A stretch of DNA of 64,000 nucleotides. Origin: an uncultured Lachnospiraceae bacterium. Its GTDB lineage: Bacteria > Bacillota > Clostridia > Lachnospirales > Lachnospiraceae. Both the position numbers and the translations under genes were made by a program. The notes beneath the pieces are model-generated. The model was not told where the DNA came from and did not search any database. It saw only the letters and a program-made list of their open reading frames with translations. How positions within the stretch are numbered: the first letter of the stretch is position 1; every line of letters begins with the position of its first letter. Shown here piece after piece: positions 27,242 through 35,890 of this stretch. The DNA lies in NCBI GenBank assembly GCA_930972465.1, contig CAKNHF010000003.1, forward strand, positions 1 to 64,000, in the 5' to 3' direction.

Positions 27242-28083
27242 TGTATGAGAAAATGAAAGCAAGAGTAAACTGGCCCATTACGATCCTTCTGTTTATCGGA
27301 CTTATCACAGTGGCGTTCCCTCTGTATATGACGATTGTCATCGCGTTCAAGCAGCCGACGGAGATGACAAACAGTATCTCAGGCATCCTGTCTCTGCCGG
27401 CGCACTGGTCCCTGAGCAATTTCGCACAGGCAATGGAGCTGACTGACTTCTGGCGTTCTCTCGGGAACAGCCTTATGGTAACAGTTGTGACGGTAGTGCT
27501 GTGTATTGTCCTTCACGGGCTGATGGGATATGCAGTGGGACGAAATAAAGCGCACAGTAAATTCTATAATATTGTGTATCTCTTTATCGTAAGCGGTATG
27601 TTTGTACCGTTTGCGATCCTGATGATGCCCCTGGCAAAGCAGACGGCGGAGATGCATCTTGATAATTGGGCTGGCGTAATTCTTCTTTATGTGGTATTCT
27701 ATATGCCGATGAATTTACTTCTTTATACCGGATATCTTGTAAATATTCCGATTGCCCTTGAAGAAGCAGCGAGAGTTGACGGTGCAAGTACATGGCGTAC
27801 ATTCTGGAAGATCATCTTCCCGATTATGAAGCCAATGCACGCGACGGTAGCAGTCATCACTGCTCTGGCGGTATGGAACGATGTTATGACACCTCTGATC
27901 ATTATGTCAGGAAAAGGTCAGAACACACTGCCGCTGGCGCAGCTGACATTCCAGACACAGTTCGGTACGAACTACAATCTGGCGTTTGCGTCCTACCTGC
28001 TCGCGCTGATTCCGATCATCATCTTCTATGTGATCTGCCAGAAGCATATCATTAACGGTGTTGTAAACGGTGCTGTGAAGTAA
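27241..28083 (+). CDS. Sugar ABC transporter permease, MalG/MsmG type
   Basis: 280 residues, six helices, with the EAA loop ALEEAARVDGASTWRTFWKI. The start ATG shares its A with the preceding stop, so translation is coupled. Together with the MalF-type partner it forms the channel of the alpha-galactoside importer. A hairpin (28119-28159) separates it from the alpha-galactosidase gene and may set the ratio of transporter to enzyme. Confidence 0.93.
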   Translation: MYEKMKARVNWPITILLFIGLITVAFPLYMTIVIAFKQPTEMTNSISGILSLPAHWSLSNFAQAMELTDFWRSLGNSLMVTVVTVVLCIVLHGLMGYAVGRNKAHSKFYNIVYLFIVSGMFVPFAILMMPLAKQTAEMHLDNWAGVILLYVVFYMPMNLLLYTGYLVNIPIALEEAARVDGASTWRTFWKIIFPIMKPMHATVAVITALAVWNDVMTPLIIMSGKGQNTLPLAQLTFQTQFGTNYNLAFASYLLALIPIIIFYVICQKHIINGVVNGAVK

Positions 28084-28118
28084 ATACATTCGGATGCATG
28101 TGATGCATCTGCCGCAGA

Positions 28119-28159
28119 GCGGGTCTATGTATCTTTAAGAGATATATGCACCCGCTTTT
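28119..28159 (+). terminator. Intra-operon hairpin with T-tract after the permease genes
   Basis: GCGGGT (28119-28124) pairs with ACCCGC (28150-28155), with an upper stem above a small internal loop and TTTT following. It may act as a partial terminator before the alpha-galactosidase gene. Confidence 0.5.
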
Positions 28160-28204
28160 GCAGTAAATTATAGAACAGTAGATTGCAGAGCAGGAGAGAC
28201 GAAA

Positions 28205-30388
28205 ATGAGTATTATTTATGATGAAAAGCAGAAGACGATCACGTTGCACACAAAAAACACGACATACCAGATGCAGATTGACAGATATGGATTCCTGCTG
28301 CACCTGTATTACGGGAAATATGCAGAGGGATGTATGGATTATCTGCTGACCTATTATGACAGAGGATTTTCAGGAAACCCGTATGACGCCGGAAATGACA
28401 AGACCTATTCCATGGATTCACTGCCGCAGGAGTTCCCCTCGCTTGGAACCGGGGACTACCGTACGCCGGCATGTATTATTAAAAACCCTGACCGTACATA
28501 CTGCAGCGATTTCCGCTATGAAAGCCATACAATCAAAGACGGAAAGTATTCGCTCCCGGGACTTCCGGCAGTTTATGCGGATGACAAAGAAGCGCAGACT
28601 CTTGAGGTGGTTCTCGTGGACCGGGTGACCAATGTAAAGGCTGTGCTGCTCTACGGAGTACTGCCGGAATATGATGTGATCACAAGAAGCGTACGGATCG
28701 TCAACGCGAGCGGCGGACATGTTTCCGTAAAGAAACTGGCTCCGGCCTGCCTTGATCTTGTGGGCGGCGAGTATGATTTCATCACGTTCTACGGACGTCA
28801 TGCCATGGAGAGAAACTGTCAGAGAATGCCGGTGGGACACGGCGTGGCCAAGATCGGAAGTCTGCGGGGCACTTCCAGCCACCAGTACAATCCGGCGATC
28901 ATTCTGGCGGAGCATGATGCTACCGAGGATGCAGGCGGATGCTACGCGATGGCTTTTGTTTACAGCGGAGGTTTCCAGAGCGAGGCCGGTATGGATCAGT
29001 ATTCGCAGACCAGAGTGCTCATGGGATTCAGTGAGGAACAGTTCGCGTATCCGCTGAAGGCGGGGGAAGAATTCCAGTCTCCGGAGGTCATGATGACTTA
29101 TTCTCCGGACGGACTTGCGCACCTTTCCCAGAATTTCCATCGTTGTATCCGTACTCATCTCTGCAGAGGAAAATATAAAGAGACGGTGCGCCCGATCCTT
29201 CTCAACAGCTGGGAAGCATCTTATTTTGATTTTACAGGCGAGAGCCTTCTCAAACTTGCGGAGCAGGCAGCTGAGCTTGGAATCGAGATGTTTGTCATGG
29301 ATGACGGCTGGTTTGGAAAACGAGACAGCGACCTCAGAGGGCTGGGTGACTGGAAGGTCAATGAAGAGAAGCTGGGCTGTACCCTTGGAGAACTGATTTC
29401 CAAGATCAATGCAATGGGACTGAAATTCGGTATCTGGATCGAGCCTGAGATGGTGAATGAGGACAGTGATCTTTACCGGGAACATCCGGACTGGGCATTT
29501 GTAATCCCGGGACGCCGCCCGAACCGTTCCAGACATCAGCTTGTTCTTGATTTTTCAAGAAAAGAGGTCGTTGATTACATTTATGATCAGATCTGCGGTG
29601 TTCTGGATCAGGGCAATGTGGAATATGTAAAGTGGGATATGAACCGAAGCCTCGCGGATATCTATTCTGCTACTGCAGACAGCCAGGGAAGAGTGCTTCA
29701 TGATTATGTGCTCGGACTTTATGATTTCCTTGAGAGACTGGTAAACAGATATCCGAACATTCTGATCGAGGGCTGCAGCGGCGGCGGCGGACGTTTCGAT
29801 GCAGGCATGCTTTACTATACACCGCAGATCTGGTGCAGTGACAATACGGATCCCATCGACCGTCTGGAGATTCAGTACGGCACATCGTTCATCTATCCAT
29901 CTTCCTGTGTGGGAGCTCATGTATCTGCATCGCCGAACCACCAGACAATGAGAGTTACCTCCATGAAGACAAGAGGGATGGTTGCAATGGCCGGAACTTT
30001 CGGGTACGAGCTGAATCTGAATGAGCTCAGCAAAGAGGATAAGGACGAGATACGCCGTCAGATCGCAGAATACAAGAAGTATGCGGCGCTTATACAGAGA
30101 GGACAGTATTACCGTCTTACAAATCCCCAGACAGACAACCAGGGGGCCTGGGAGTTTGTTTCCGAGGATCAGAAAGAGGCGCTTGTTCAGGTAGTCGGCA
30201 TAAAGAAACATGCAAATATGACAGTGGACTATATCAAAGTCAAAGGACTGAAGGAAAATACGATGTATCGTGATACTGAGAGCGGAAGGCTCTATAACAG
30301 TACTGCGCTTATGGAAGCCGGAGTACCGAAACCGGTTCTGGAAGGAGAATATCAGGCATTCCAGTGGCACTTTGTATGTGAAGAATAA
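28205..30388 (+). CDS. Alpha-galactosidase, GH36
   Basis: 727 residues, the size of cytosolic GH36 enzymes such as RafA and AgaB. It has an N-terminal beta-supersandwich, a central (beta/alpha)8 barrel and a C-terminal beta domain. The nucleophile is Asp478 in YVKWDMNR, and the acid/base lies in WCSDNTDPIDR (Asp546-549). MDDGWFG and GIWIEPEMVNEDSDLY line the active site. It removes terminal alpha-1,6-galactose from raffinose, stachyose or melibiose, leaving sucrose or glucose. No signal peptide is present, so hydrolysis follows uptake by the importer encoded just upstream. Confidence 0.96.
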   Translation: MSIIYDEKQKTITLHTKNTTYQMQIDRYGFLLHLYYGKYAEGCMDYLLTYYDRGFSGNPYDAGNDKTYSMDSLPQEFPSLGTGDYRTPACIIKNPDRTYCSDFRYESHTIKDGKYSLPGLPAVYADDKEAQTLEVVLVDRVTNVKAVLLYGVLPEYDVITRSVRIVNASGGHVSVKKLAPACLDLVGGEYDFITFYGRHAMERNCQRMPVGHGVAKIGSLRGTSSHQYNPAIILAEHDATEDAGGCYAMAFVYSGGFQSEAGMDQYSQTRVLMGFSEEQFAYPLKAGEEFQSPEVMMTYSPDGLAHLSQNFHRCIRTHLCRGKYKETVRPILLNSWEASYFDFTGESLLKLAEQAAELGIEMFVMDDGWFGKRDSDLRGLGDWKVNEEKLGCTLGELISKINAMGLKFGIWIEPEMVNEDSDLYREHPDWAFVIPGRRPNRSRHQLVLDFSRKEVVDYIYDQICGVLDQGNVEYVKWDMNRSLADIYSATADSQGRVLHDYVLGLYDFLERLVNRYPNILIEGCSGGGGRFDAGMLYYTPQIWCSDNTDPIDRLEIQYGTSFIYPSSCVGAHVSASPNHQTMRVTSMKTRGMVAMAGTFGYELNLNELSKEDKDEIRRQIAEYKKYAALIQRGQYYRLTNPQTDNQGAWEFVSEDQKEALVQVVGIKKHANMTVDYIKVKGLKENTMYRDTESGRLYNSTALMEAGVPKPVLEGEYQAFQWHFVCEE

Positions 30389-30414
30389 AAAGGCGTAAAC
30401 GGGGGATGAAACAG

Positions 30415-32460
30415 ATGGCGAGAAAGGCAGGAACTGCAAAGACAAAGAGCAGTGTATCAACACAAAAAGAAACTGTGGCAAAGAAAGAGACTGTGAAAAC
30501 AGAGATTCCGGCAAAGACGGCCGCAGTTGACGAGGCCGCAAAGGCGAAGGCAAAAGCGGAGGCGGAAGCAAAGGCAAAAGCAAAGGCAAAAGCAGAGGCG
30601 GAAGCAAAGGCAAAAGCGGAAGCAAAAGCAGAGTCTGACAGGATTTTTATGGAACGTCTGCAGAGACATCATGACGAACTGAGATGGCTGTATATGGAGT
30701 TGTACGGAAATGACGACATGTTTGCTGAACTCTGCGATCAGATGAAATGGTATTATGACCAGAGAAACGGAAAGCTCAAGAAGCTGGATGCGGAGCGTGA
30801 AGCGGCTGGTGAATGGTACAGAAAACGCGATATGCTCGGCATGATGATGTATATTGACAATTTTGCGGGAAATATCAAGGGTGTGCAGGAGAAACTTCCG
30901 TATCTTGAAAGCTGTAATGTAAACTATATTCATCTGATGCCTTTCCTGGATTCTCCGAAGGGACGTTCTGACGGCGGTTATGCAGTGGCGGATTTCCGTA
31001 AAGTAAAACCGGAACTGGGAACAATGGAAGATCTGGCAGAACTGGCCGAAAAATGTCATGATAAAGGGATCAGCCTGTGTATGGATTTTGTCATGAACCA
31101 TACTTCAGAGGATCATGAATGGGCAAAGAGAGCGCGCCAGGGAGACGGAGAGTATATGAGCCGTTATTTCTTCTATGCAGATCCGTCAATTCCGCAGGAG
31201 TATGAGAAGACGGTTCCACAGGTATTCCCGACTACCGCGCCCGGAAACTTCACTTATCTTCCGGAAATGGGACACTATGTGATGACTACGTTCTATCCCT
31301 ATCAGTGGGATCTGAACTATCGCAATCCAAGGGTGTTCAATGAGATGATGTATAACTTCCTTTATCTGGCAAACCAGGGGATGGACATTATCCGTATTGA
31401 TGCCGTGCCGTATATCTGGAAAGAGCTGGGAACAAACTGCAGGAACCTTCCGCAGGTACATACCATTGTACGTATGATGCGCATGATCGGCGAGATTGTA
31501 TGCCCGGGAATCGTACTGCTCGGCGAGGTTGTAATGGAACCGGACAAGGTGGCTCCGTATTTCGGAACGGTAGAGAAACCGGAGTGCCATATGCTTTATA
31601 ATGTGACGACTATGGCGACAACGTGGAATACTGTCGCAACGAGAGATATCCGCCTGCTGAGGAAACAGATGGATATTGTATGTGCTCTTCCGCGGGAGTA
31701 TACATTCCTCAATTATCTGAGATGTCATGACGATATCGGATGGGGACTTGACTATGCGACCCTCAAGGAGTGGGGCATGGAGGAAGTGGCTCACAAGAAA
31801 TACCTGAACGACTACTTCCAGGGTAAGGTCGAGGGAAGCGTCAGCCGCGGAGAACTCTACAACGAGGATCCGGTGACAGGGGACGCAAGGTTCTGCGCTA
31901 CGACAGCGTCTATGTGCGGTGTGGAAAGCGCCGGATTTGAGCAGGATGAAGAAAAGATGAGCTGGGCGATCCGCAAAGACCTGATGCTTCATGCATATAT
32001 GTTTACACAGTCCGGGATCCCGATGCTTTACAGCGGGGACGAAATCGGTCAGGTGAATGATTATACGTACAAGGAAGATCCGGATAAAGCTCCGGATTCC
32101 AGATATATTCACAGAGGAAAGTTCAACTGGGATCTGGTGGATAACATCAAGGATAAGACAAGCGTACAGGGACGCATATTCAACGGACTTGAGGATCTGG
32201 AGAAAATCAGAAGGACCGAGGCGGTCTTCAATACAGATGCCGAAGTATATACGAAAGATTATAGCGACACTTCGATCCTCTGGGTTGTTCGTAAAGCGGA
32301 AGGAGAAGAACTCCATGCGGTGTTTAACTTCAGCGATGAAGGAAAGACGATCTGGATGCCGGAGAAGGCTGTATACACGAATCTGATGACCGGAGTTACC
32401 AAAGAAGTCGAGACCGTGGAGCTGTCCGGATGGGATTTCGTGTGGATGAAGCGGGGATAA
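30415..32460 (+). CDS. Amylosucrase-like GH13 enzyme with A/K/E-rich N-terminal extension
   Basis: About 681 residues. The first 75 are low complexity, dominated by Ala, Lys and Glu. The rest matches GH13 subfamily 4: the nucleophile Asp329 in IIRIDAVPYIWKELGT, the acid/base Glu371 in LLGEVVME, and the transition-state Asp in LRCHDDIGWGLDY (about 439-440). RIDAVxxIWK and the HDDIGW segment are typical of amylosucrases, which cleave sucrose and transfer glucose to a glucan, releasing fructose. With GH36 upstream and a fructokinase nearby, this completes raffinose breakdown. Sucrose hydrolase or phosphorylase activity cannot be excluded. ATG 30415 has a 9-bp spacing from GGGGG; ATG 30406 abuts it. 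Confidence 0.85.
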   Translation: MARKAGTAKTKSSVSTQKETVAKKETVKTEIPAKTAAVDEAAKAKAKAEAEAKAKAKAKAEAEAKAKAEAKAESDRIFMERLQRHHDELRWLYMELYGNDDMFAELCDQMKWYYDQRNGKLKKLDAEREAAGEWYRKRDMLGMMMYIDNFAGNIKGVQEKLPYLESCNVNYIHLMPFLDSPKGRSDGGYAVADFRKVKPELGTMEDLAELAEKCHDKGISLCMDFVMNHTSEDHEWAKRARQGDGEYMSRYFFYADPSIPQEYEKTVPQVFPTTAPGNFTYLPEMGHYVMTTFYPYQWDLNYRNPRVFNEMMYNFLYLANQGMDIIRIDAVPYIWKELGTNCRNLPQVHTIVRMMRMIGEIVCPGIVLLGEVVMEPDKVAPYFGTVEKPECHMLYNVTTMATTWNTVATRDIRLLRKQMDIVCALPREYTFLNYLRCHDDIGWGLDYATLKEWGMEEVAHKKYLNDYFQGKVEGSVSRGELYNEDPVTGDARFCATTASMCGVESAGFEQDEEKMSWAIRKDLMLHAYMFTQSGIPMLYSGDEIGQVNDYTYKEDPDKAPDSRYIHRGKFNWDLVDNIKDKTSVQGRIFNGLEDLEKIRRTEAVFNTDAEVYTKDYSDTSILWVVRKAEGEELHAVFNFSDEGKTIWMPEKAVYTNLMTGVTKEVETVELSGWDFVWMKRG

Positions 32461-32528
32461 GATAATCCTGTAATACAGATACGCGGATTCTTTTGAGAAA
32501 GCGGAAAAAGAAATATTACAATAAAAGT

Positions 32529-32557
32529 TTGACATTCGCAGATCCAGTGGATATAAT
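32529..32557 (+). promoter_or_regulatory. Consensus sigma-A promoter of glnA
   Basis: TTGACA (32529-32534), 17-bp spacer, TATAAT (32552-32557): a full consensus promoter. Transcription would start near 32564, giving a leader of about 130 nt before glnA. Confidence 0.85.
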
Positions 32558-32568
32558 AAGGACGAAAC

Positions 32569-32607
32569 AAGGGCGTTTTCTATTAGAAGGAGAACGCCCT
32601 TTTGTCT
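32569..32607 (+). terminator. Hairpin with T-tract at the start of the glnA leader
   Basis: AAGGGCGTTTTCT pairs with GGAGAACGCCCTT (32569-32600 region), followed by TTGTCTTAT. It can act as a terminator of the upstream operon. It also lies only a few bases after the predicted glnA transcription start, where it would form an early attenuator. Confidence 0.65.
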
Positions 32608-32641
32608 TATATTCATAGAATATTCGGAAAAAGAAACTGAC

Positions 32642-32665
32642 CGGGCGGCGAGAGCCTGCCGCCCG
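32642..32665 (+). promoter_or_regulatory. ANTAR-type hexaloop hairpin in the glnA leader (candidate)
   Basis: CGGGCGGCG (32642-32650) pairs with TGCCGCCCG (32657-32665) around the six-base loop AGAGCC, with A at position 1 and G at position 4. This fits the published loop rule for RNA hairpins bound by ANTAR proteins. An ANTAR gene lies directly downstream of glnA. A second hexaloop hairpin of the usual pair was not found, so this is a candidate only. Confidence 0.45.
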
Positions 32666-32693
32666 ACAGGGGATGAAAAGGAGGTTTCAATCT

Positions 32694-34028
32694 ATGCAGG
32701 AATATACGAGAGGAGATATCCTCAGAATCGTGGAAGAAGAAGACGTGGAATTTATACGTCTCCAGTTCACGGATATCTTCGGAACGATGAAAAATATGGC
32801 GGTAACCGTGAGTCAGCTTGAGAAAGCGATGGACAACAGATGTATGTTTGACGTCTCTTCTCTGGACGGATTTTCCGGGGAGAAAGATTCGGATATGTAT
32901 CTCTATCCGGACCTGAGTACTTTTGAGATATTTCCGTGGAGACCGCAGCAGGGCAAGGTGGCAAGGTTTATCTGCGATGTATACCGGGCGGATGGAACGC
33001 CCTATGAGATCGATCCGCGGCATGTCCTGAAGAAAGAGATTGCCAGTGCGGAAAAGATGGGGTATACCATGTACGTCGGACCGGAGTGCGAATTCTTCCT
33101 TTTTCACACGGACGAGGACGGGATGCCAACAACTCTGACCCATGAGCAGGGGGGATATTTCGATGTGGGGCCGCTTGATCTGGGAGAGAATGCGAGGAGA
33201 GATATGATCCTGACTCTGGAAGATATGGGGTTTGAGATTATTTCTTCCCATCACGAGATCGCGCCTGCTCAGCATGAGATCGATTTCAGATATGACGAGG
33301 CCCTTGTGACGGCGGACAATCTGATGACTTTTAAGATGGTTGTCAAAACGATTGCCAAACGCCATGGGCTGCATGCGACATTTATGCCGAAGCCGAAGAT
33401 GGAGACTTACGGTTCGGGAATGCATATTAATATATCCCTCAGCAGAGAGGACGGAAGCAATGCGTTCCGTGACAAAAATGACATCAACGGACTGAGCCGT
33501 GAAGGGTATTATTTTATCGGCGGGCTGATGAAGCACATGAAGGCCATAACATGCATTACAAACCCGACAGTGAATTCCTATAAACGTTTTATCCCCGGAT
33601 ATGAAGCACCGGTCTATATGGGGTGGTCGGCGAAGACAAGAGGCCCGCTTATCCGCGTGACTACCGGCAGCGGAGATAATACAAGGATCGAGCTGCGCAG
33701 TCCGGATGCAACCGCAAATCCATACCTGGCTCTTGCGGTTCTTCTGAGAGCGGGGCTGGACGGAATCAAGAATGAGATCATGCCTCCGAAGAATATCGAC
33801 GAAAATATTCAGAAGATGACTCAGGAACAGAGAGACGCACTTCATATCGAGGAACTTCCCAGATCTCTGAAGGCTGCGGTGGCTGAACTGGAAAAAGATG
33901 AGCTGATCTGCGATGTACTCGGGGAGAAACTGGCAAGCAAGATCATAAAAGCGCACAGAAAAGAATATCGTGATTACTATATGCAGGTAACAGACTGGGA
34001 GATCGCCAACTATCTTTACAAGTTGTGA
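32694..34028 (+). CDS. glnA: Glutamine synthetase, type I
   Basis: 444 residues, the length of Gram-positive GSI-alpha enzymes. Landmarks are VEEEDVEFIRLQFTDIFG at the N-terminus, the DGFSGEKDSDMYLYPD strand (Asp50-loop region), EPEFF-type metal site GPECEFFLF, HHEIAPAQHEIDF, the ATP loop MPKPKMETYGSGMH, NSYKRFIPGYEAP and RSPDATANPYLA. It condenses glutamate, ammonia and ATP. The short GSI-alpha form lacks the adenylylation insert. ATG 32694 follows AAGGAGG at 9 bp; an in-frame ATG at 32673 would place that site within the protein. Regulation is probably by RNA elements in its leader and the ANTAR protein downstream. Confidence 0.96.
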   Translation: MQEYTRGDILRIVEEEDVEFIRLQFTDIFGTMKNMAVTVSQLEKAMDNRCMFDVSSLDGFSGEKDSDMYLYPDLSTFEIFPWRPQQGKVARFICDVYRADGTPYEIDPRHVLKKEIASAEKMGYTMYVGPECEFFLFHTDEDGMPTTLTHEQGGYFDVGPLDLGENARRDMILTLEDMGFEIISSHHEIAPAQHEIDFRYDEALVTADNLMTFKMVVKTIAKRHGLHATFMPKPKMETYGSGMHINISLSREDGSNAFRDKNDINGLSREGYYFIGGLMKHMKAITCITNPTVNSYKRFIPGYEAPVYMGWSAKTRGPLIRVTTGSGDNTRIELRSPDATANPYLALAVLLRAGLDGIKNEIMPPKNIDENIQKMTQEQRDALHIEELPRSLKAAVAELEKDELICDVLGEKLASKIIKAHRKEYRDYYMQVTDWEIANYLYKL

Positions 34029-34048
34029 CACCAGTCTGAGCATGCGCT

Positions 34049-34107
34049 CGTGGAAAGACATCCTCCCGGTGCATGCTTGCATGTACAAGGGAGGATGTCT
34101 TTCCACG
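34049..34107. repeat. 19-bp-arm inverted repeat after glnA
   Basis: Arms 34049-34067 and 34089-34107 are perfectly complementary. The 21-nt loop can itself form a 7-bp stem (GTGCATG with CATGTAC). No T-tract follows. The right arm belongs to the direct repeat described next; the second direct-repeat copy lacks the left arm. Confidence 0.75.
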
Positions 34108-34314
34108 GGCATATGGCGGACGCCAAACAGCGAGAAGGAGGGGCGAAGGCCCCGAAATCGAGCTGGCATGCGAAGACGGAAGTCAGGGAAAAGCTCCGGT
34201 GCATGCTTGCATGTACAAGGGAGGATGTCTTTCCACGGGCATATGGCGGACGCCAAACAGCGAGAAGGAGGGGCGAAGGCCCCGAAATCGAGCTGGCATG
34301 CGAAGACGGAAGTC
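34066..34314. repeat. Two identical 119-bp direct repeats between glnA and the ANTAR gene
   Basis: Copy 1 is 34066-34184 and copy 2 is 34196-34314, identical at all 119 positions and separated by 11 bp (130-bp period). They fill the 333-bp stretch 34029-34361, which otherwise holds no gene. All six frames can be read through the repeat, giving spurious short proteins, but none has a credible start. Internal hairpin GGGGC-GAAG-GCCCC occurs in each copy. Full identity implies recent duplication or gene conversion. Confidence 0.9.
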
Positions 34315-34361
34315 TGGAAGAATTTTACATTTGATTCAGAGATCAGGAGGTGAGAGCAGAT

Positions 34362-34910
34362 ATGAGCCATATCATTGTTGCATTCGGTAAGAGAGAGAAT
34401 GCGGCCAATATACGGAATGTGCTGGTACGGTCCGGTATGGAAGTATCTGCGGCCTGCCTGACGGGGACAAAGGTGCTCCAGTATACGGATACATGGAACG
34501 AAGGCGTTATAATCTGCGGATATGCTCTTCAGGACATGCAGTATACCGGACTCAGGGAATATCTTCCGGAGAGTTTCCAGATGCTGCTCGTTGCGTCTCC
34601 TGCCAAGTGGGCGGACGGTCTGCCTGACGGAGTGGTGGGACTTCCCATGCCGATCAAGGTATATGATCTTGTCAATACCGTGGAGATGATGCTTCAGACA
34701 ATGGAGCGTCAGAGGAAAAAGCGCCGCGGCAAAGCGCGGGAGAGAAGTACGGGAGAAAAGCAGGTTATTGAGGAGGCAAAGGCTCTTCTGATGGAACGGA
34801 ACAATATGACAGAAGAGGAGGCTCACAGATATCTCCAGAAAAGCAGCATGGAGAGCGGAACAAATATGTCGGAAACCGCGCAGATGATCCTGACAATTAT
34901 GAATGAATAG
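34362..34910 (+). CDS. ANTAR-domain RNA-binding antiterminator, pseudo-receiver type
   Basis: 182 residues. Residues 1 to about 115 form a receiver-like fold that lacks the phospho-acceptor Asp (the strand reads GVIICGYALQDM). A basic linker (RQRKKRRGKARERS) leads to the ANTAR domain (about 128-182: QVIEEAKALLMERNNMTEEE and AHRYLQKSSMESG). ANTAR domains bind paired hexaloop hairpins and suppress terminators in nitrogen-related operons. Position behind glnA suggests control of nitrogen assimilation. AGGAGG is 11 bp before ATG 34362. The mode of activation without phosphorylation is unknown, perhaps protein-protein contact with GS. Confidence 0.88.
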   Translation: MSHIIVAFGKRENAANIRNVLVRSGMEVSAACLTGTKVLQYTDTWNEGVIICGYALQDMQYTGLREYLPESFQMLLVASPAKWADGLPDGVVGLPMPIKVYDLVNTVEMMLQTMERQRKKRRGKARERSTGEKQVIEEAKALLMERNNMTEEEAHRYLQKSSMESGTNMSETAQMILTIMNE

Positions 34911-34963
34911 TGTTATACTGATAGTGTATGTAATGTGATAAATGAGGAAAGGCTGGAAGAAAT

Positions 34964-35797
34964 ATGAAATTTACCAAAATGCAGGGGATCGGGAATGATT
35001 ACGTATATGTAAACTGTTTTGAGGAGAAGATTGAGAATCCTTCCAAGCTGGCGGTAAAAATAAGCGACCGCCATTTCGGTGTCGGAGCAGACGGGCTGAT
35101 CATGATCAATCCGTCCGAAAAGGCGGACTTTGAGATGGAGATGTACAATGCGGACGGCTCCAGAGGAGAGATGTGCGGAAATGGAATCCGCTGTGTCGGA
35201 AAATATGTTTATGATCACGGAATGACAGATAAGACGGAGATCTCGGTGGAGACGCTGGGCGGGATCAAATACCTGAACCTGAATGTGGAAAACGGAAAAG
35301 TAAGAAGTGTAAAGGTGGACATGGGAGAACCGGTACTTGTTCCGTCAGAGGTCCCGGTTGTCTGCGACGGAGAGCGGGCGGTGGACGTTCCCATTTCCGT
35401 GGACGGAAAGGAATACCGCATGACCTGTGTTTCCATGGGAAATCCTCATGCCGTGGTATATGTGGATGATGTGAAAAATTTCCCGCTGGAGACGATCGGG
35501 CCGAAGTTTGAAAATCATGAAAGATTTCCGAACCGGATCAATACAGAGTTTGTCCGCGTGATCGACAGAAAGACGGCAGAAATGCGTGTGTGGGAGCGGG
35601 GCTCCGGGGAGACCCTTGCCTGCGGCACCGGGGCGTGCGCGGTGGCAGTGTCGTGCGTGCTGAACGGACTGACAGATCCGGAAGTGACAGTAAAGCTCCT
35701 CGGGGGAGACCTTTTCATACAGTGGGACAGAGAGAATAATCGAGTTTATATGACAGGGCCTGCAGAGACAGTATTTGAGGGAGAGTGGAAGGAATGA
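34964..35797 (+). CDS. dapF: Diaminopimelate epimerase
   Basis: 277 residues. Both catalytic cysteines are present, in [20 protein letters not shown] and in [15 protein letters not shown], with the N-terminal [13 protein letters not shown]. It interconverts LL- and meso-diaminopimelate for lysine and peptidoglycan synthesis. GAGGAAAGG lies upstream of ATG 34964. The gene is followed within a few bases by the second copy of the GGGGTCAGGCCCC element and then a terminator. Confidence 0.97.
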   Translation: MKFTKMQGIGNDYVYVNCFEEKIENPSKLAVKISDRHFGVGADGLIMINPSEKADFEMEMYNADGSRGEMCGNGIRCVGKYVYDHGMTDKTEISVETLGGIKYLNLNVENGKVRSVKVDMGEPVLVPSEVPVVCDGERAVDVPISVDGKEYRMTCVSMGNPHAVVYVDDVKNFPLETIGPKFENHERFPNRINTEFVRVIDRKTAEMRVWERGSGETLACGTGACAVAVSCVLNGLTDPEVTVKLLGGDLFIQWDRENNRVYMTGPAETVFEGEWKE

Positions 35798-35801
35798 TGT
35801 C

Positions 35802-35843
35802 AAAGGGGTCAGGCCCCTTTGCGCACCGTATTCAGAATATTCA
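35802..35843. repeat. GGGGTCAGGCCCC hairpin element, copy 2
   Basis: CAAAGGGG-TCAGG-CCCCTTTG (35802-35822) followed at fixed distance by CAGAATATTC. On its reverse strand, the element at 18046-18110 has the same core and the same CAGAATATTC block after an 11-base interval that differs in sequence. Here the outer arms have decayed and only the 8-bp core stem remains. Confidence 0.65.
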
Positions 35844-35850
35844 GAAAAAG

Positions 35851-35890
35851 AGCGGGGCCGGAATCTTTTTATTCCGGCTCCGCTAATTTT
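35851..35890. terminator. Bidirectional terminator between dapF and the DUF5348 gene
   Basis: A 14-bp stem (35851-35864 with 35871-35884, one G-U) with A-rich left and T-rich right flanks, between convergent genes. Confidence 0.85.

Noticed and set aside
31186..32616. A 476-codon minus-strand frame opposite the amylosucrase-like gene
   Set aside because: Shadow of a gene with complete GH13 catalytic motifs; no start site or terminator of its own.
34042..34390. Several overlapping short plus-strand frames in the 119-bp repeats
   Set aside because: All exist because the repeat period keeps frames open. None has a ribosome binding site, and the frames encode the same repeat in different phases, so they are not independent genes.
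32613..34826. A 737-codon open frame on the minus strand across glnA and the ANTAR gene
   Set aside because: It is antisense to glnA, whose family is certain, and runs through the direct repeats. It has no ribosome binding site, and its composition (His/Arg/Ser/Leu-rich, repeated blocks) is that of a shadow frame.
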